From: Pseudomonadota bacterium
Lineage (GTDB): Bacteria; Pseudomonadota; Alphaproteobacteria; UBA9655
Assembly (NCBI GenBank): GCA_021809225.1
Contig: JAKBAL010000094.1
Location: forward strand, 1-7,675
Reading direction: 5' to 3'
DNA length: 7,675 nt
In this document: positions 1-6,559 of the stretch, in pieces
Position numbering within the stretch: position 1 is the stretch's first letter
Layout of the letters: each line of letters starts with the position of its first letter
The notes under the pieces: generated by a model
What the model was told of the DNA's origin: nothing
Database searches by the model: none
What the model saw: only the letters and a program-made list of their open reading frames with translations
Position numbers and translations under genes: made by a program

Positions 1-924
1 TATGCAGAAGATTCATCGCGAGGGTTTTTACCCTCCACGGGGCGTATTTGGTCTTATTTCCCCCCTCTTGAAAAACCCGGAGAGGTTCGCCTGGATAGCG
101 GCGTTCGAGAAGGGGACATCATCACACCTTATTATGACCCGCTGATTGCTAAACTTATTGCTCATCAGCCAGAGAGGGAGCTTGCAAGGAACACGCTCTT
201 AAACGCCCTCGAACACTTTTACGTGAGGGGCATAGAGACGAATATTTATTTTTTGACATCCCTTGTGAAATCATCCTTTTTCAGAACTGGGGAATTTAGC
301 ACGACAACTCTCGATAAGCTTTATGGTGAAGGATTTACACCTTTAATTCCCCTCCATCCTCAATTCATTGTTGGTGGTGCGGTCGTCATGTATTGTATTC
401 GAAATCATTTATCTCAGGCAGACTTAGTTGTTCTTCTGGGAAGGGATGCCCACGCAGTGTCTATTCTTCTGGAGGGGGGGCGCGCAGTCGTGAGGCAAGG
501 GGATGAAATTCTTATTATTGAAACACAATGGAAGCCAGGTGATGTGCTTTTTGAGGGTGTGTTTGACGGACATCCACTGACGTTTCAATTGGATCATCAG
601 GGCATTAGGGATAAGCTTTTTTGGAATGGATATGGAGCCTTAGTAAGTGTCGTCAATTCACGGGTTGCAGAGCTCGTTGCGCATATGCCGCCACCACAAA
701 AATCAGATACGGCACGGATTGTCATGTCTCCCATGCCGGGTCTTATCGTTGACATTGTTGTTAGCGAGGGAGAATCCATTAAAGCAGGTCAGCCAATTGC
801 GATCATTGAAGCCATGAAAATGGAAAACATCATTCGAGCGAAATGTGATGGAATCATTGAAAAGGTTTATGTGAAAAAAGGCGATAGTGTGAATTTGGAT
901 CAACATTTGGCGAAGATTGGATGA
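1..924 (+). CDS. pccA: Propionyl-CoA carboxylase alpha (biotin) subunit, 3' part
   Basis: The gene is open from base 1 and ends at TGA 922-924, so 307 C-terminal residues of a protein that is usually about 660 aa are present. Residues 1-85 are the C-terminal part of a biotin carboxylase domain: YAEDSSRGFLPSTGRI at the very start, then GDIITPYYDPLIAKLIAH and the G-x-x-TNI-x-FL motif. A less conserved stretch of about 130 residues follows, matching the BT/linker region of PccA-type subunits and including a W-x-PG-x-x-L segment. The last ~70 residues are the biotinyl (BCCP) domain: SPMPG, then EAMKMEN with the biotinylated lysine at 817-819. In the family this subunit carboxylates biotin with ATP and bicarbonate, and PccB passes the carboxyl group to propionyl-CoA, giving methylmalonyl-CoA. 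The EAMKMEN and DTA-x-x-x-x-SPMPG context fits PccA best; a methylcrotonyl- or acetyl-CoA carboxylase subunit is the alternative. The gene looks intact up to the window edge. PccB is not in this window. Confidence 0.9.
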   Translation, partial: YAEDSSRGFLPSTGRIWSYFPPLEKPGEVRLDSGVREGDIITPYYDPLIAKLIAHQPERELARNTLLNALEHFYVRGIETNIYFLTSLVKSSFFRTGEFSTTTLDKLYGEGFTPLIPLHPQFIVGGAVVMYCIRNHLSQADLVVLLGRDAHAVSILLEGGRAVVRQGDEILIIETQWKPGDVLFEGVFDGHPLTFQLDHQGIRDKLFWNGYGALVSVVNSRVAELVAHMPPPQKSDTARIVMSPMPGLIVDIVVSEGESIKAGQPIAIIEAMKMENIIRAKCDGIIEKVYVKKGDSVNLDQHLAKIG

Positions 925-955
925 AATATTTATACTTCATCGAATAAGAAAGGAG

Positions 956-1069
956 ATGTTGAAATTTAAACGCTAGATTGTTGGAGCACACGCTCCTCGC
1001 AAAGGCGATTCTGGAAAGTACATTTGCGGATAGATTCTTGTGATGGTAATTTCGTAAGAGGTTAGATAC
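956..1069 (+). pseudogene. Possible remnant of a RelE/HigB-type toxin gene
   Basis: This short stretch lies directly before the broken antitoxin gene, where HigB/RelE-type toxin genes usually sit in toxin-first operons. One frame from ATG 956 is broken by stops but reads PRKGDSGK around 995-1018, which loosely recalls the R-K-G-x-G-K-S-G-G core of RelE-like toxins. The similarity is short and the usual C-terminal half cannot be seen. The call rests mainly on position, and the region may equally be unrelated spacer. It also holds a small 5-bp inverted repeat (GGAGC-acac-GCTCC, 983-996) that is too short to be called a terminator. Confidence 0.18.
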
Positions 1070-1222
1070 ATGATGAGCAAGAGAAATATTGGCTAGGAAA
1101 TTTTAGAAGGAATTGATTCCATTCGCGAAGGGAAGGGAAAAAAGAATGTCCTTATGCATCCAGATATTGTGCCAGTAAGACACAGCCTTCATCTTTCCTA
1201 ATCTGCTTTTGCGGCTTATGGG
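1070..1222 (+). pseudogene. Decayed HigA-like helix-turn-helix antitoxin gene
   Basis: From ATG 1070 (or 1073) the frame reads MMSKRNIG, a TAG at 1094-1096, then EILEGIDSIREGKGKK, then IVPVRHSLHLS, a TAA at 1199-1201, then SAFAAYG. This is the layout of short HTH antitoxins of the HigA/putative transcriptional regulator type, which begin M-S-K-R-x-I-G-Q-E-I-L-E-G-I and continue V-R-x-x-L-x-L-S-Q-x-x-F-A at the first helix of the HTH. Both stops fall where the family has Gln, so CAG->TAG and CAA->TAA transitions explain them. Resemblance fades after residue ~50, so the recognition helix and C-terminus are lost or frameshifted. In an intact system the protein would neutralise a RelE-like toxin and repress its own operon; here it cannot be made. 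That it is a pseudogene of this family is fairly safe; the exact subfamily is inferred. Confidence 0.62.
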
Positions 1223-1285
1223 GATTACTCTTGTCATCTCTCTATTATCCCCCAAATTAGGCCATAAATTAATAAAATTTTAATG

Positions 1286-1313
1286 TTTATTTTATAGGGT
1301 TGATAATTATAAA
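1286..1313 (+). promoter_or_regulatory. Weak candidate promoter for the cysteine-rich gene
   Basis: TATAAA at 1308-1313 could serve as a -10 box, with TTTATT at 1286-1291 as a poor -35 box 16 bases upstream. The whole 1255-1315 stretch is AT-rich, so chance matches are likely. A Shine-Dalgarno-like AGAGG (1320-1324) follows, five bases before ATG 1330, and supports that start over the TTG at 1300. Confidence 0.25.
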
Positions 1314-1329
1314 TGGACAAGAGGATAAA

Positions 1330-1665
1330 ATGAAATTATTGAGGTCACAAATACCTTTGAGGTTTCTTCTTATATTTTCTGTATTTATTTTTTTTAATGT
1401 TGATGAAGTAAGATCTGATGAATGTGGATGCGTCATCTGTCAACCATGGAGTGATCTGACCAATGAGTATCCAATCCCTAATATAACGCTGGACGAATAT
1501 CGGAAGGGACTAGGCGGAGATGCAATGTGTTCCAATTCTCAGCCACATTATTGCCCCACTGAATACTCATGTGTTGGATTTTGGAACAATGTAGTTCTTA
1601 ATACTTGTCCTCCAAATAACAACTGTCGGGGTGATTATCAAAAAAGCGATAAGAAAGTTTCCTGA
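1330..1665 (+). CDS. Small secreted cysteine-rich protein, unknown function
   Basis: This is a 111-aa protein when read from ATG 1330, which is preceded by AGAGG at a five-base spacing. An in-frame TTG at 1300 would add ten residues ahead of the signal peptide and is less likely. Residues 1-29 form a Sec signal peptide: basic MKLLRSQIPLR, then hydrophobic FLLIFSVFIFF, with likely cleavage after VRS and before DECGC. The mature part is about 82 residues and holds eight cysteines (CGC, VIC, MC, YC, SC, TC, NC), an even number that would fit four disulfides in the periplasm or outside the cell. The tail is lysine-rich (KSDKKVS). I recognise no family. Its signal peptide and position beside a large effector-like gene make a secreted, host-facing role possible, but that is inference. 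It ends TGA followed at once by TAA. It lies outside the prfB-like repeat pair that flanks the large gene, so it may have arrived independently. Confidence 0.6.
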   Translation: MKLLRSQIPLRFLLIFSVFIFFNVDEVRSDECGCVICQPWSDLTNEYPIPNITLDEYRKGLGGDAMCSNSQPHYCPTEYSCVGFWNNVVLNTCPPNNNCRGDYQKSDKKVS

Positions 1666-1681
1666 TAAGTTTAAAAAACCG

Positions 1682-1821
1682 TTTCTTATATTGCAGGTTT
1701 GGCACATGTGTTATATTAATTAAAATTACCTGTATCTATAAAAACTCCTTGCGAAAAGAAAACGGTTATGCGCGCAGAAATTGAAACTCTTGTTCATGAG
1801 ATTGAGGAGGGCATCACCCTG
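1682..1821 (+). repeat. Direct repeat, copy A: prfB promoter, leader and 5' codons
   Basis: This segment is a second copy of 6560-6695. Bases 1755-1812 are identical to 6626-6683 (58 bp: end of the leader, ATG and first 15 codons of prfB). Similarity continues, less perfectly, upstream through the promoter (TTTCTTATATTGCAG versus TTTCTTATGTTGCAG, then CATGTGTTATA versus CACGTGTTATA) and perhaps a few codons downstream (ATCACCCTG versus ATCCTCCTG after a 3-base gap). Beyond 1821 the copies are unrelated. The two copies lie in the same orientation, 4.88 kb apart, on either side of the large effector-like gene. Confidence 0.9.
1691..1717 (+). promoter_or_regulatory. Copy of the prfB promoter (extended -10 type)
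   Basis: TTGCAG (1691-1696) may be the -35 box. The -10 box is TATATT (1712-1717), preceded by TG at 1709-1710, giving an extended -10. The spacer is 15 bases, the same as in the genuine prfB promoter. The -10 upstream element overlaps a CACATGTG palindrome (1703-1710); the genuine copy has CACGTG in the same place. Conservation of the boxes between the two copies supports the call. It would transcribe the truncated prfB leader ORF and could read on towards the effector gene 300 bases downstream. Confidence 0.5.
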
Positions 1822-1836
1822 AATTACGTTCGCTAA
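1768..1836 (+). pseudogene. Truncated prfB 5' copy (22-codon dead-end ORF)
   Basis: ATG 1768 starts a frame that reads MRAEIETLVHEIEEG exactly as in the complete prfB at 6639, then departs (ITLNYVR) and stops at TAA 1834-1836. The internal Shine-Dalgarno and CTTTGAC frameshift site of prfB are missing, so it cannot yield RF2. The ribosome-binding region is the same as in prfB, so a 22-residue peptide could be translated. It is most simply a duplication relic. A role as a translated leader for the downstream gene is possible but unsupported. Confidence 0.8.
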
Positions 1837-2009
1837 CCTTTCCTAAATCTCGGGATGATGGCCGGAGCGCGTAAAAATCACACTTTTCATCTCACCCATT
1901 TATTTCTTGAAATATGATTTATTATATGCTTTATTTTTTTTCAATTAAATTGTTTTATAGAAAATAGGATTTTTTTATTTATTTGTTTTTTAAGAGTAGA
2001 AGGTGTTTT
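1837..2009 (+). other. AT-rich leader of the effector gene with a possible IS scar
   Basis: Bases 1813-1880 are more GC-rich than their surroundings. On the minus strand they encode a short open fragment ending RPSSRDLGKVSERNSG and then TGA (stop around 1815-1817), which has the look of a transposase C-terminus. It is too short to assign. From about 1890 to 2009 the sequence is very AT-rich. TTGAAA (1907-1912) with TTTATT (1930-1935), 17 bases apart, is a weak promoter candidate. AAGG at 2000-2003 lies six bases before ATG 2010 and is a fair ribosome-binding site. No hairpin terminator is evident. Confidence 0.3.
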
Positions 2010-5000
2010 ATGCGGAAGCTATTAACTTTATTAAATATTTTTTCTTTTTTTAATTTGTCTGTTACCCCAAGCTTTGCTGTTAATCAATTCTTAGAAATTA
2101 AAGAAGAAATCAAAAGAGAAACGCGACCCCAGCGTGGATTATTGCCTCTCATTGTGCAAGATCGTGATGAGACATTTCATGAGTATTATATTTCAGGGAG
2201 TGGCTTTGCTTGTGGTTTTCGCTTATTTGGCCTTGAGCGTCAACAGGGAGTAAGTCTTTTAGAGAAAAATCTAACCAGCCTCACAGTTCAAAAATTTATC
2301 AAAAATAGCATTTGTAATGAAGATTCGGCTCGTTTTTTCAAGATATTTAAAAGAGCGCAACCGACGGGTCATTTAGAAAAATTTGCGAGTAAAAGTAGAA
2401 ACCAAAAATTATATCTTAATTATTTTAAGAAAGACAAAACAGAACTGGACATCATTGGAAATTGTTATTCAGATGGACGCACCGCGGAAGGTGGAGAGTC
2501 CTGCCTTGGACTCATGGATGCACTGGCCTACATTCAAAGGAAAAATCTCTATATTTACAAAAAGCCGGAAAATGACGAACACGATTTGTTTCTGTATCAC
2601 GTTTTCTCAATGCCAGGCAATCAAACGCGAATTAATTCCTTTTACAAGGGACACCACTTTAATCGACTTGTTTCTCCTGACAATCGGGAAGAACGACGCG
2701 AAGCCCTCCTTAGGGAAGAAGAATACTTAAAGCTAACGGCACAATCAGTTCAAAACGCGACACTTGGTGATGGGGAAGACCAAGAATTTAATGGATACCT
2801 GCTGTCTTTTCCTTCCGATTCAGTCAGGGCGCAGGATTGTTTTCCAGTCAAAGAGGAAGAAACTGAGGATGATGATGAGGAGAGCAGCGTTGATTACCTG
2901 CCCCTTTCACCAAGGGAGCAGAATTCCTCTCTGTTAGTAAAGAAAGAAGAAGAAAACGATGATAGCAGCTTTCGTTCCTCTTCTCTTTCGTCCGATGAGC
3001 GGAGCTCTTCTTCGTCAGAAGGAGAAGAAGAGCCTTCTTTTATAACTTCAGAGCTTGCAAACTTTATAGACCAGCGGAGTCCTACGTTACCTGGGCTAAG
3101 CGAACGCGGCTCTCTTAAGAAAGCTTATAATGTCTTATCAGATAAAATACAGGCAGTTTTAGACTTGGATTCACCAAGACATTTTTTTGTTGCTAAGGTC
3201 ATAGCGTGCATTTTTGGAACGGCTCGTTTAGCCTATGAGCATAACTTTTGCCCTCAATGGCAGTCACGGCAAGATCAAGCCCGTGGATTATCCAAGATAC
3301 TAATGTATATTGCTAAAAAGCTGGATATCCCATCGACGCCCTTTCAGCGACGCTTTGCAAATTATGCAAAAATTTATGCTGGAAAGGCTTTGATGGCTTT
3401 AAACGAGTTTCACAAAGCCCACACATTATTTAGACAAGTTAAGAAGCAATACAGCAAAACGGGCTTAATAGATGTTGCAGAGATGATATTGGAACATGGC
3501 TACAGACCCGATGATTTGGGAGATGAAGCTCCAGAAGACTATTCCAAGAGATTACTTCAAGAGGCAGGAAAAAGACCATCTGCAATCCCTCCTCGTAGAC
3601 GTCAGCCTCGGCCAAAAAGATTAGATCAAAACATGGCTGTAGAAAAGGCAGGACATCCTCTTTTTGCTAATCGCCGGAGGAAAGAAACGAGAAAGCTCTG
3701 GGAAGTCGCTGATCCTCATGTTCCTTCTTCATCTTCAAGTTCAAGCAGTGAGGAAGAAGAAGGAGAAGAGTTGAAAGAAACAATATCTTCTCCTGAAACT
3801 CGGCCCATTCGATCAAACAAGCGTTCAGCTGCAGAGCTTCAAAATAAGCAAGTTCAAAAACGCCCGAGAATGGTTAGAAAGATCCCTTCTTCTTCATCAA
3901 GTTCCTCAGAGGAAGATGAAGACTCTCCACAAACACCTAGGGAGGCATCAATAGAAAGTCTTCCTTCTTCTCCGTTAGATTTAGGTATGACATCTCAACC
4001 TAGATCAAGGCAAAACTTAAGAAAGCGTTCAGCTTTCATAGCCTTAGATATTAAGCAAGAACCAAGCTCTCCAAAGCGATTGAAGCTTTCTGATCAGGTT
4101 ATTGACTCAGAAAGAGAGACGTCCTCATCCTCGAGCTCATCAGAGGATAATTCTATCCTCGAAGAGATGCAAAGGCAAAAACACAGAGAAAACCAGATAC
4201 TTCGTTCTTTTGCATTTGGAGAAAGGACTCCCCATCAGGAATGTCGACGGCTGCTTTTGTTAGCAGAAGCCACAAAGGGTGAAGAATCTGAAAAATATAT
4301 CGATCAAGCTGAAAAGTTTGTACGGGAGCTTAAATCTGATCAACTTATGGCACGAGTCCTTGTCAATAAAGGTAATAATAATCGTAAAATAAATTCTACT
4401 GATGAGGCTATTCGATGTTTTAATGAGGCTCTCAAACTTGCACATCCAAAAAGTATAACCGCGATAAAAGCAAATATTGGAATCGGAAATAAATATGGTT
4501 CACTAAAAAAAGATGAAGAAGCATCTGTGTATTTCAAAAAAGCTTATAAAGATGCTCTCAATAATGATTTTAAAGACTTGCAAGTTCAAGCCCTGCTCGG
4601 ACTCGGAAATTTTCGAAATCACGAGGCTGAAGGACGCCTTCGCAAAGCCCTTGAGATCGCTAACGCGATATCACATGTGTACTTGCAAACCCGGGCTCAC
4701 TTATCGCTTGGGAATATAACTTTCGGTCAAGAAAGGAAAGAACATTTTGAAAAAGCCGTCTCTTTAGCTGACAAGTCAAAAGAAAAGCATCTGCAGGTGC
4801 GTGCTCGTCTGGGGCTCGTAGAATCTTTATTTGCAGAAAAAGAATATGAAAAAGCTATTAAATATATGAAAGAAGCTCGAGAATTAGCTGAAAAAACAGA
4901 AAATAGTGAGCTTAAAATTCTAACTTATCGTTCCCTCGGGGAAGCTTTAATTCACAAAGGAAAACATGAAAAAGCTAGAGAATATCTGGAAAAAGCGCTT

Positions 5001-6506
5001 TCTCTTGCTCGAGCTGAAGAGGTAAATGATAAAGAACTAGAGGTTCGCATTCTTACACAACTGGGGGGAGTAGAGGGGCCTACTCGGATCACTTATGGTC
5101 TTGAAGCTGTGCAGCAAGCTCAGAGTGAAAATAATGAAAACCGACTGATTCGAGCCCATATGGAACTTGCCAACTCTTTATGTCTAGAAAAACGATACAA
5201 TGAGGCAATGGACCATTCAAAAATAGCCATTAATTTATCTAAAGTGGTAAAAAATTCAATTAAAGAAAAGGGGATGCACGAACCACATATGGAAATTCTA
5301 TATGGTGAGGCTCTTCGGGCAGCGGCTCAAGTCGCAAGCGTTGCTTCACTAAACGATATGGCATCGAAACTTTATCAAGATACTCTTATTGAGATTGAAA
5401 CACAAGAAAACCCAGTTATGCTTCCTCGAGTTTACCTTTCCTATGGGCAATTTTTATGGGGAACAAGGAAAAAAAGGGAAGCTGTGGAGTATTTCAACAA
5501 AGCCCTTTTACGAACAAAACAAACAAAAGAAAAATTTCTAAAAGCTAAAGCCCACCTTGGTCTTGCGCGGACTTTAAATGAAACTTCGGACAAGCTTAAG
5601 CATGCTTTAAAAGCTCTTTCCATTTCTTTAAGGCTAGAGGAGGAAGGGTTACAAGCTAAATGCTACTTAAAACTTGGAGATATTTACTGTTTCGGGAAAA
5701 AATCGTCAGATAGCTCCAAAGTTGTTAAAAGAGATCCTAAAATAGGGTCAGGATATTATGAAAAAGCTCTCAGCTTGGCAAAAAAAAGAAATAATAACGT
5801 TGTGCAAATTAAAGCTCTTTTGGGCCTTGTAAAAGTTAAAAGTCAGACAAATCCTCTCGAGAAACTTAAGGAAGCTTTGGATCTGGCTAACACCGTGAAG
5901 AAAAAAGAACTGGAAGCCGAAGTTTGTTTACAAATGGGATTAACTTTAGTAAGCGAAAAAGAACCTGGCTCTTTAGCTTTTTTTAAAAAAGCTACGGAGT
6001 TAGCGGAGTCTAAGGAATTAAGGACTAGAACCCTCATTTCATATGGCAAAGAATTGAGATATAATGAGCAATACAATGAAGCCTCAGAATGTTTAACCGA
6101 AGCCATACGTCTATCTAAGGAATTAGGGAATACAAACCTGCAAACGGATGCTCTTATAGCAAAAGGGTATGTGTTTATTAGCTGTAAGAGCACAAAGGAG
6201 GCTATGGTTTACTTCTTGGAAGCAGAAAAAATAGCACCTTCAGAGTATTCTAAGACTGAAGCTATTCTTGGACAAGGAGATGCTAAGCCTCTTGTATTTG
6301 CGGAGGAGCTGTATCAAAGAGCCTTTAATATGGCACCAGTTGCCAGCCTTAAAGGCAAAGCACGATGGGGTATAGAAAGAGCACAAAAGGCTAAAAAAGC
6401 ACAAGCCGCTAAAAGAAATTCTTCTCGTTCATTAGAAAGTCGTTCAAAACAAAGACCATCTAATGCTCGTTTTTCATCCGGGTCTAGGAATAAGGGTGAT
6501 AATTGA
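2010..6506 (+). CDS. Secreted OTU-like protease / poly-Ser / TPR-repeat effector candidate
   Basis: The start is ATG 2010, chosen because AAGG lies six bases upstream and a Sec signal peptide follows at once (residues 1-23, cleavage after PSFA); an in-frame TTG at 1983 is disfavoured. The product is 1498 aa. Residues ~42-225 resemble an OTU cysteine protease: SGFACGFRLFG with candidate nucleophile Cys68, a beta-strand LYIYKK (180-185), and GHHFNRLV with candidate catalytic His216. OTU enzymes cleave ubiquitin chains. Residues ~270-345 are acidic and Ser-rich with two V-K-x-E sites. Residues ~361-505 are helical. Residues ~520-715 are disordered, alternating basic clusters with poly-Ser-acidic tracts (573-580, 627-633, 705-711). 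Residues ~736-1466 are about 16-18 TPR-type repeats of ~36-40 residues (LGLGN, LSLGN, YEKAIKYMKEA), a protein-binding scaffold. The tail (from ~1457) is Lys/Arg/Ser-rich. A host-directed role is inferred. Lack of protease activity, since the usual D-G-N-C is S-G-F-A-C here, is the main alternative. Confidence 0.85.
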   Translation: MRKLLTLLNIFSFFNLSVTPSFAVNQFLEIKEEIKRETRPQRGLLPLIVQDRDETFHEYYISGSGFACGFRLFGLERQQGVSLLEKNLTSLTVQKFIKNSICNEDSARFFKIFKRAQPTGHLEKFASKSRNQKLYLNYFKKDKTELDIIGNCYSDGRTAEGGESCLGLMDALAYIQRKNLYIYKKPENDEHDLFLYHVFSMPGNQTRINSFYKGHHFNRLVSPDNREERREALLREEEYLKLTAQSVQNATLGDGEDQEFNGYLLSFPSDSVRAQDCFPVKEEETEDDDEESSVDYLPLSPREQNSSLLVKKEEENDDSSFRSSSLSSDERSSSSSEGEEEPSFITSELANFIDQRSPTLPGLSERGSLKKAYNVLSDKIQAVLDLDSPRHFFVAKVIACIFGTARLAYEHNFCPQWQSRQDQARGLSKILMYIAKKLDIPSTPFQRRFANYAKIYAGKALMALNEFHKAHTLFRQVKKQYSKTGLIDVAEMILEHGYRPDDLGDEAPEDYSKRLLQEAGKRPSAIPPRRRQPRPKRLDQNMAVEKAGHPLFANRRRKETRKLWEVADPHVPSSSSSSSSEEEEGEELKETISSPETRPIRSNKRSAAELQNKQVQKRPRMVRKIPSSSSSSSEEDEDSPQTPREASIESLPSSPLDLGMTSQPRSRQNLRKRSAFIALDIKQEPSSPKRLKLSDQVIDSERETSSSSSSSEDNSILEEMQRQKHRENQILRSFAFGERTPHQECRRLLLLAEATKGEESEKYIDQAEKFVRELKSDQLMARVLVNKGNNNRKINSTDEAIRCFNEALKLAHPKSITAIKANIGIGNKYGSLKKDEEASVYFKKAYKDALNNDFKDLQVQALLGLGNFRNHEAEGRLRKALEIANAISHVYLQTRAHLSLGNITFGQERKEHFEKAVSLADKSKEKHLQVRARLGLVESLFAEKEYEKAIKYMKEARELAEKTENSELKILTYRSLGEALIHKGKHEKAREYLEKALSLARAEEVNDKELEVRILTQLGGVEGPTRITYGLEAVQQAQSENNENRLIRAHMELANSLCLEKRYNEAMDHSKIAINLSKVVKNSIKEKGMHEPHMEILYGEALRAAAQVASVASLNDMASKLYQDTLIEIETQENPVMLPRVYLSYGQFLWGTRKKREAVEYFNKALLRTKQTKEKFLKAKAHLGLARTLNETSDKLKHALKALSISLRLEEEGLQAKCYLKLGDIYCFGKKSSDSSKVVKRDPKIGSGYYEKALSLAKKRNNNVVQIKALLGLVKVKSQTNPLEKLKEALDLANTVKKKELEAEVCLQMGLTLVSEKEPGSLAFFKKATELAESKELRTRTLISYGKELRYNEQYNEASECLTEAIRLSKELGNTNLQTDALIAKGYVFISCKSTKEAMVYFLEAEKIAPSEYSKTEAILGQGDAKPLVFAEELYQRAFNMAPVASLKGKARWGIERAQKAKKAQAAKRNSSRSLESRSKQRPSNARFSSGSRNKGDN
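3726..4148 (+). repeat. Recurring basic / poly-Ser / acidic modules inside the effector gene
   Basis: Three tracts encode seven or eight serines followed directly by acidic residues: 3726-3749 then EEEEGEE, 3888-3908 then EEDED, and 4122-4142 then ED. Each follows a basic segment (NRRRKETRK, KRPRMVRK, PKRLKL). The last two units also share KRSA at their start, so they look like an imperfect internal duplication. Serines are written with mixed TCT, TCA, TCC, AGT, AGC and TCG codons, so the tracts are not simple trinucleotide slippage and seem kept at the protein level. Ser followed by Glu/Asp runs matches casein kinase 2 target preference. Confidence 0.75.
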
Positions 6507-6559
6507 AATTAGGTCAGGATTATTAGACTACATGAAAAAAGTTCAAATGGTTTAATCTT

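Noticed and set aside
983..996. GGAGC-acac-GCTCC inverted repeat as a pccA terminator
   Set aside because: The stem is only five base pairs and has no T-run after it.
1070..1222. Reassignment of TAA/TAG to Gln, suggested by both stops in the antitoxin remnant falling at Gln positions while pccA, the Cys-rich gene and the effector gene all end in TGA
   Set aside because: The three long genes hold over 2000 codons with no in-frame TAA or TAG and use CAA/CAG freely for Gln. The remnant also loses similarity after the second stop, so ordinary pseudogene decay explains it.
2383..2730. 115-codon plus-strand ORF inside the effector gene
   Set aside because: It overlaps the OTU-like coding region in another frame, lacks a ribosome-binding site and shows no recognisable protein features.
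5843..6193. 116-codon minus-strand ORF within the TPR region
   Set aside because: It is a mirror of the repetitive TPR coding sequence and has no independent start signal or family resemblance.
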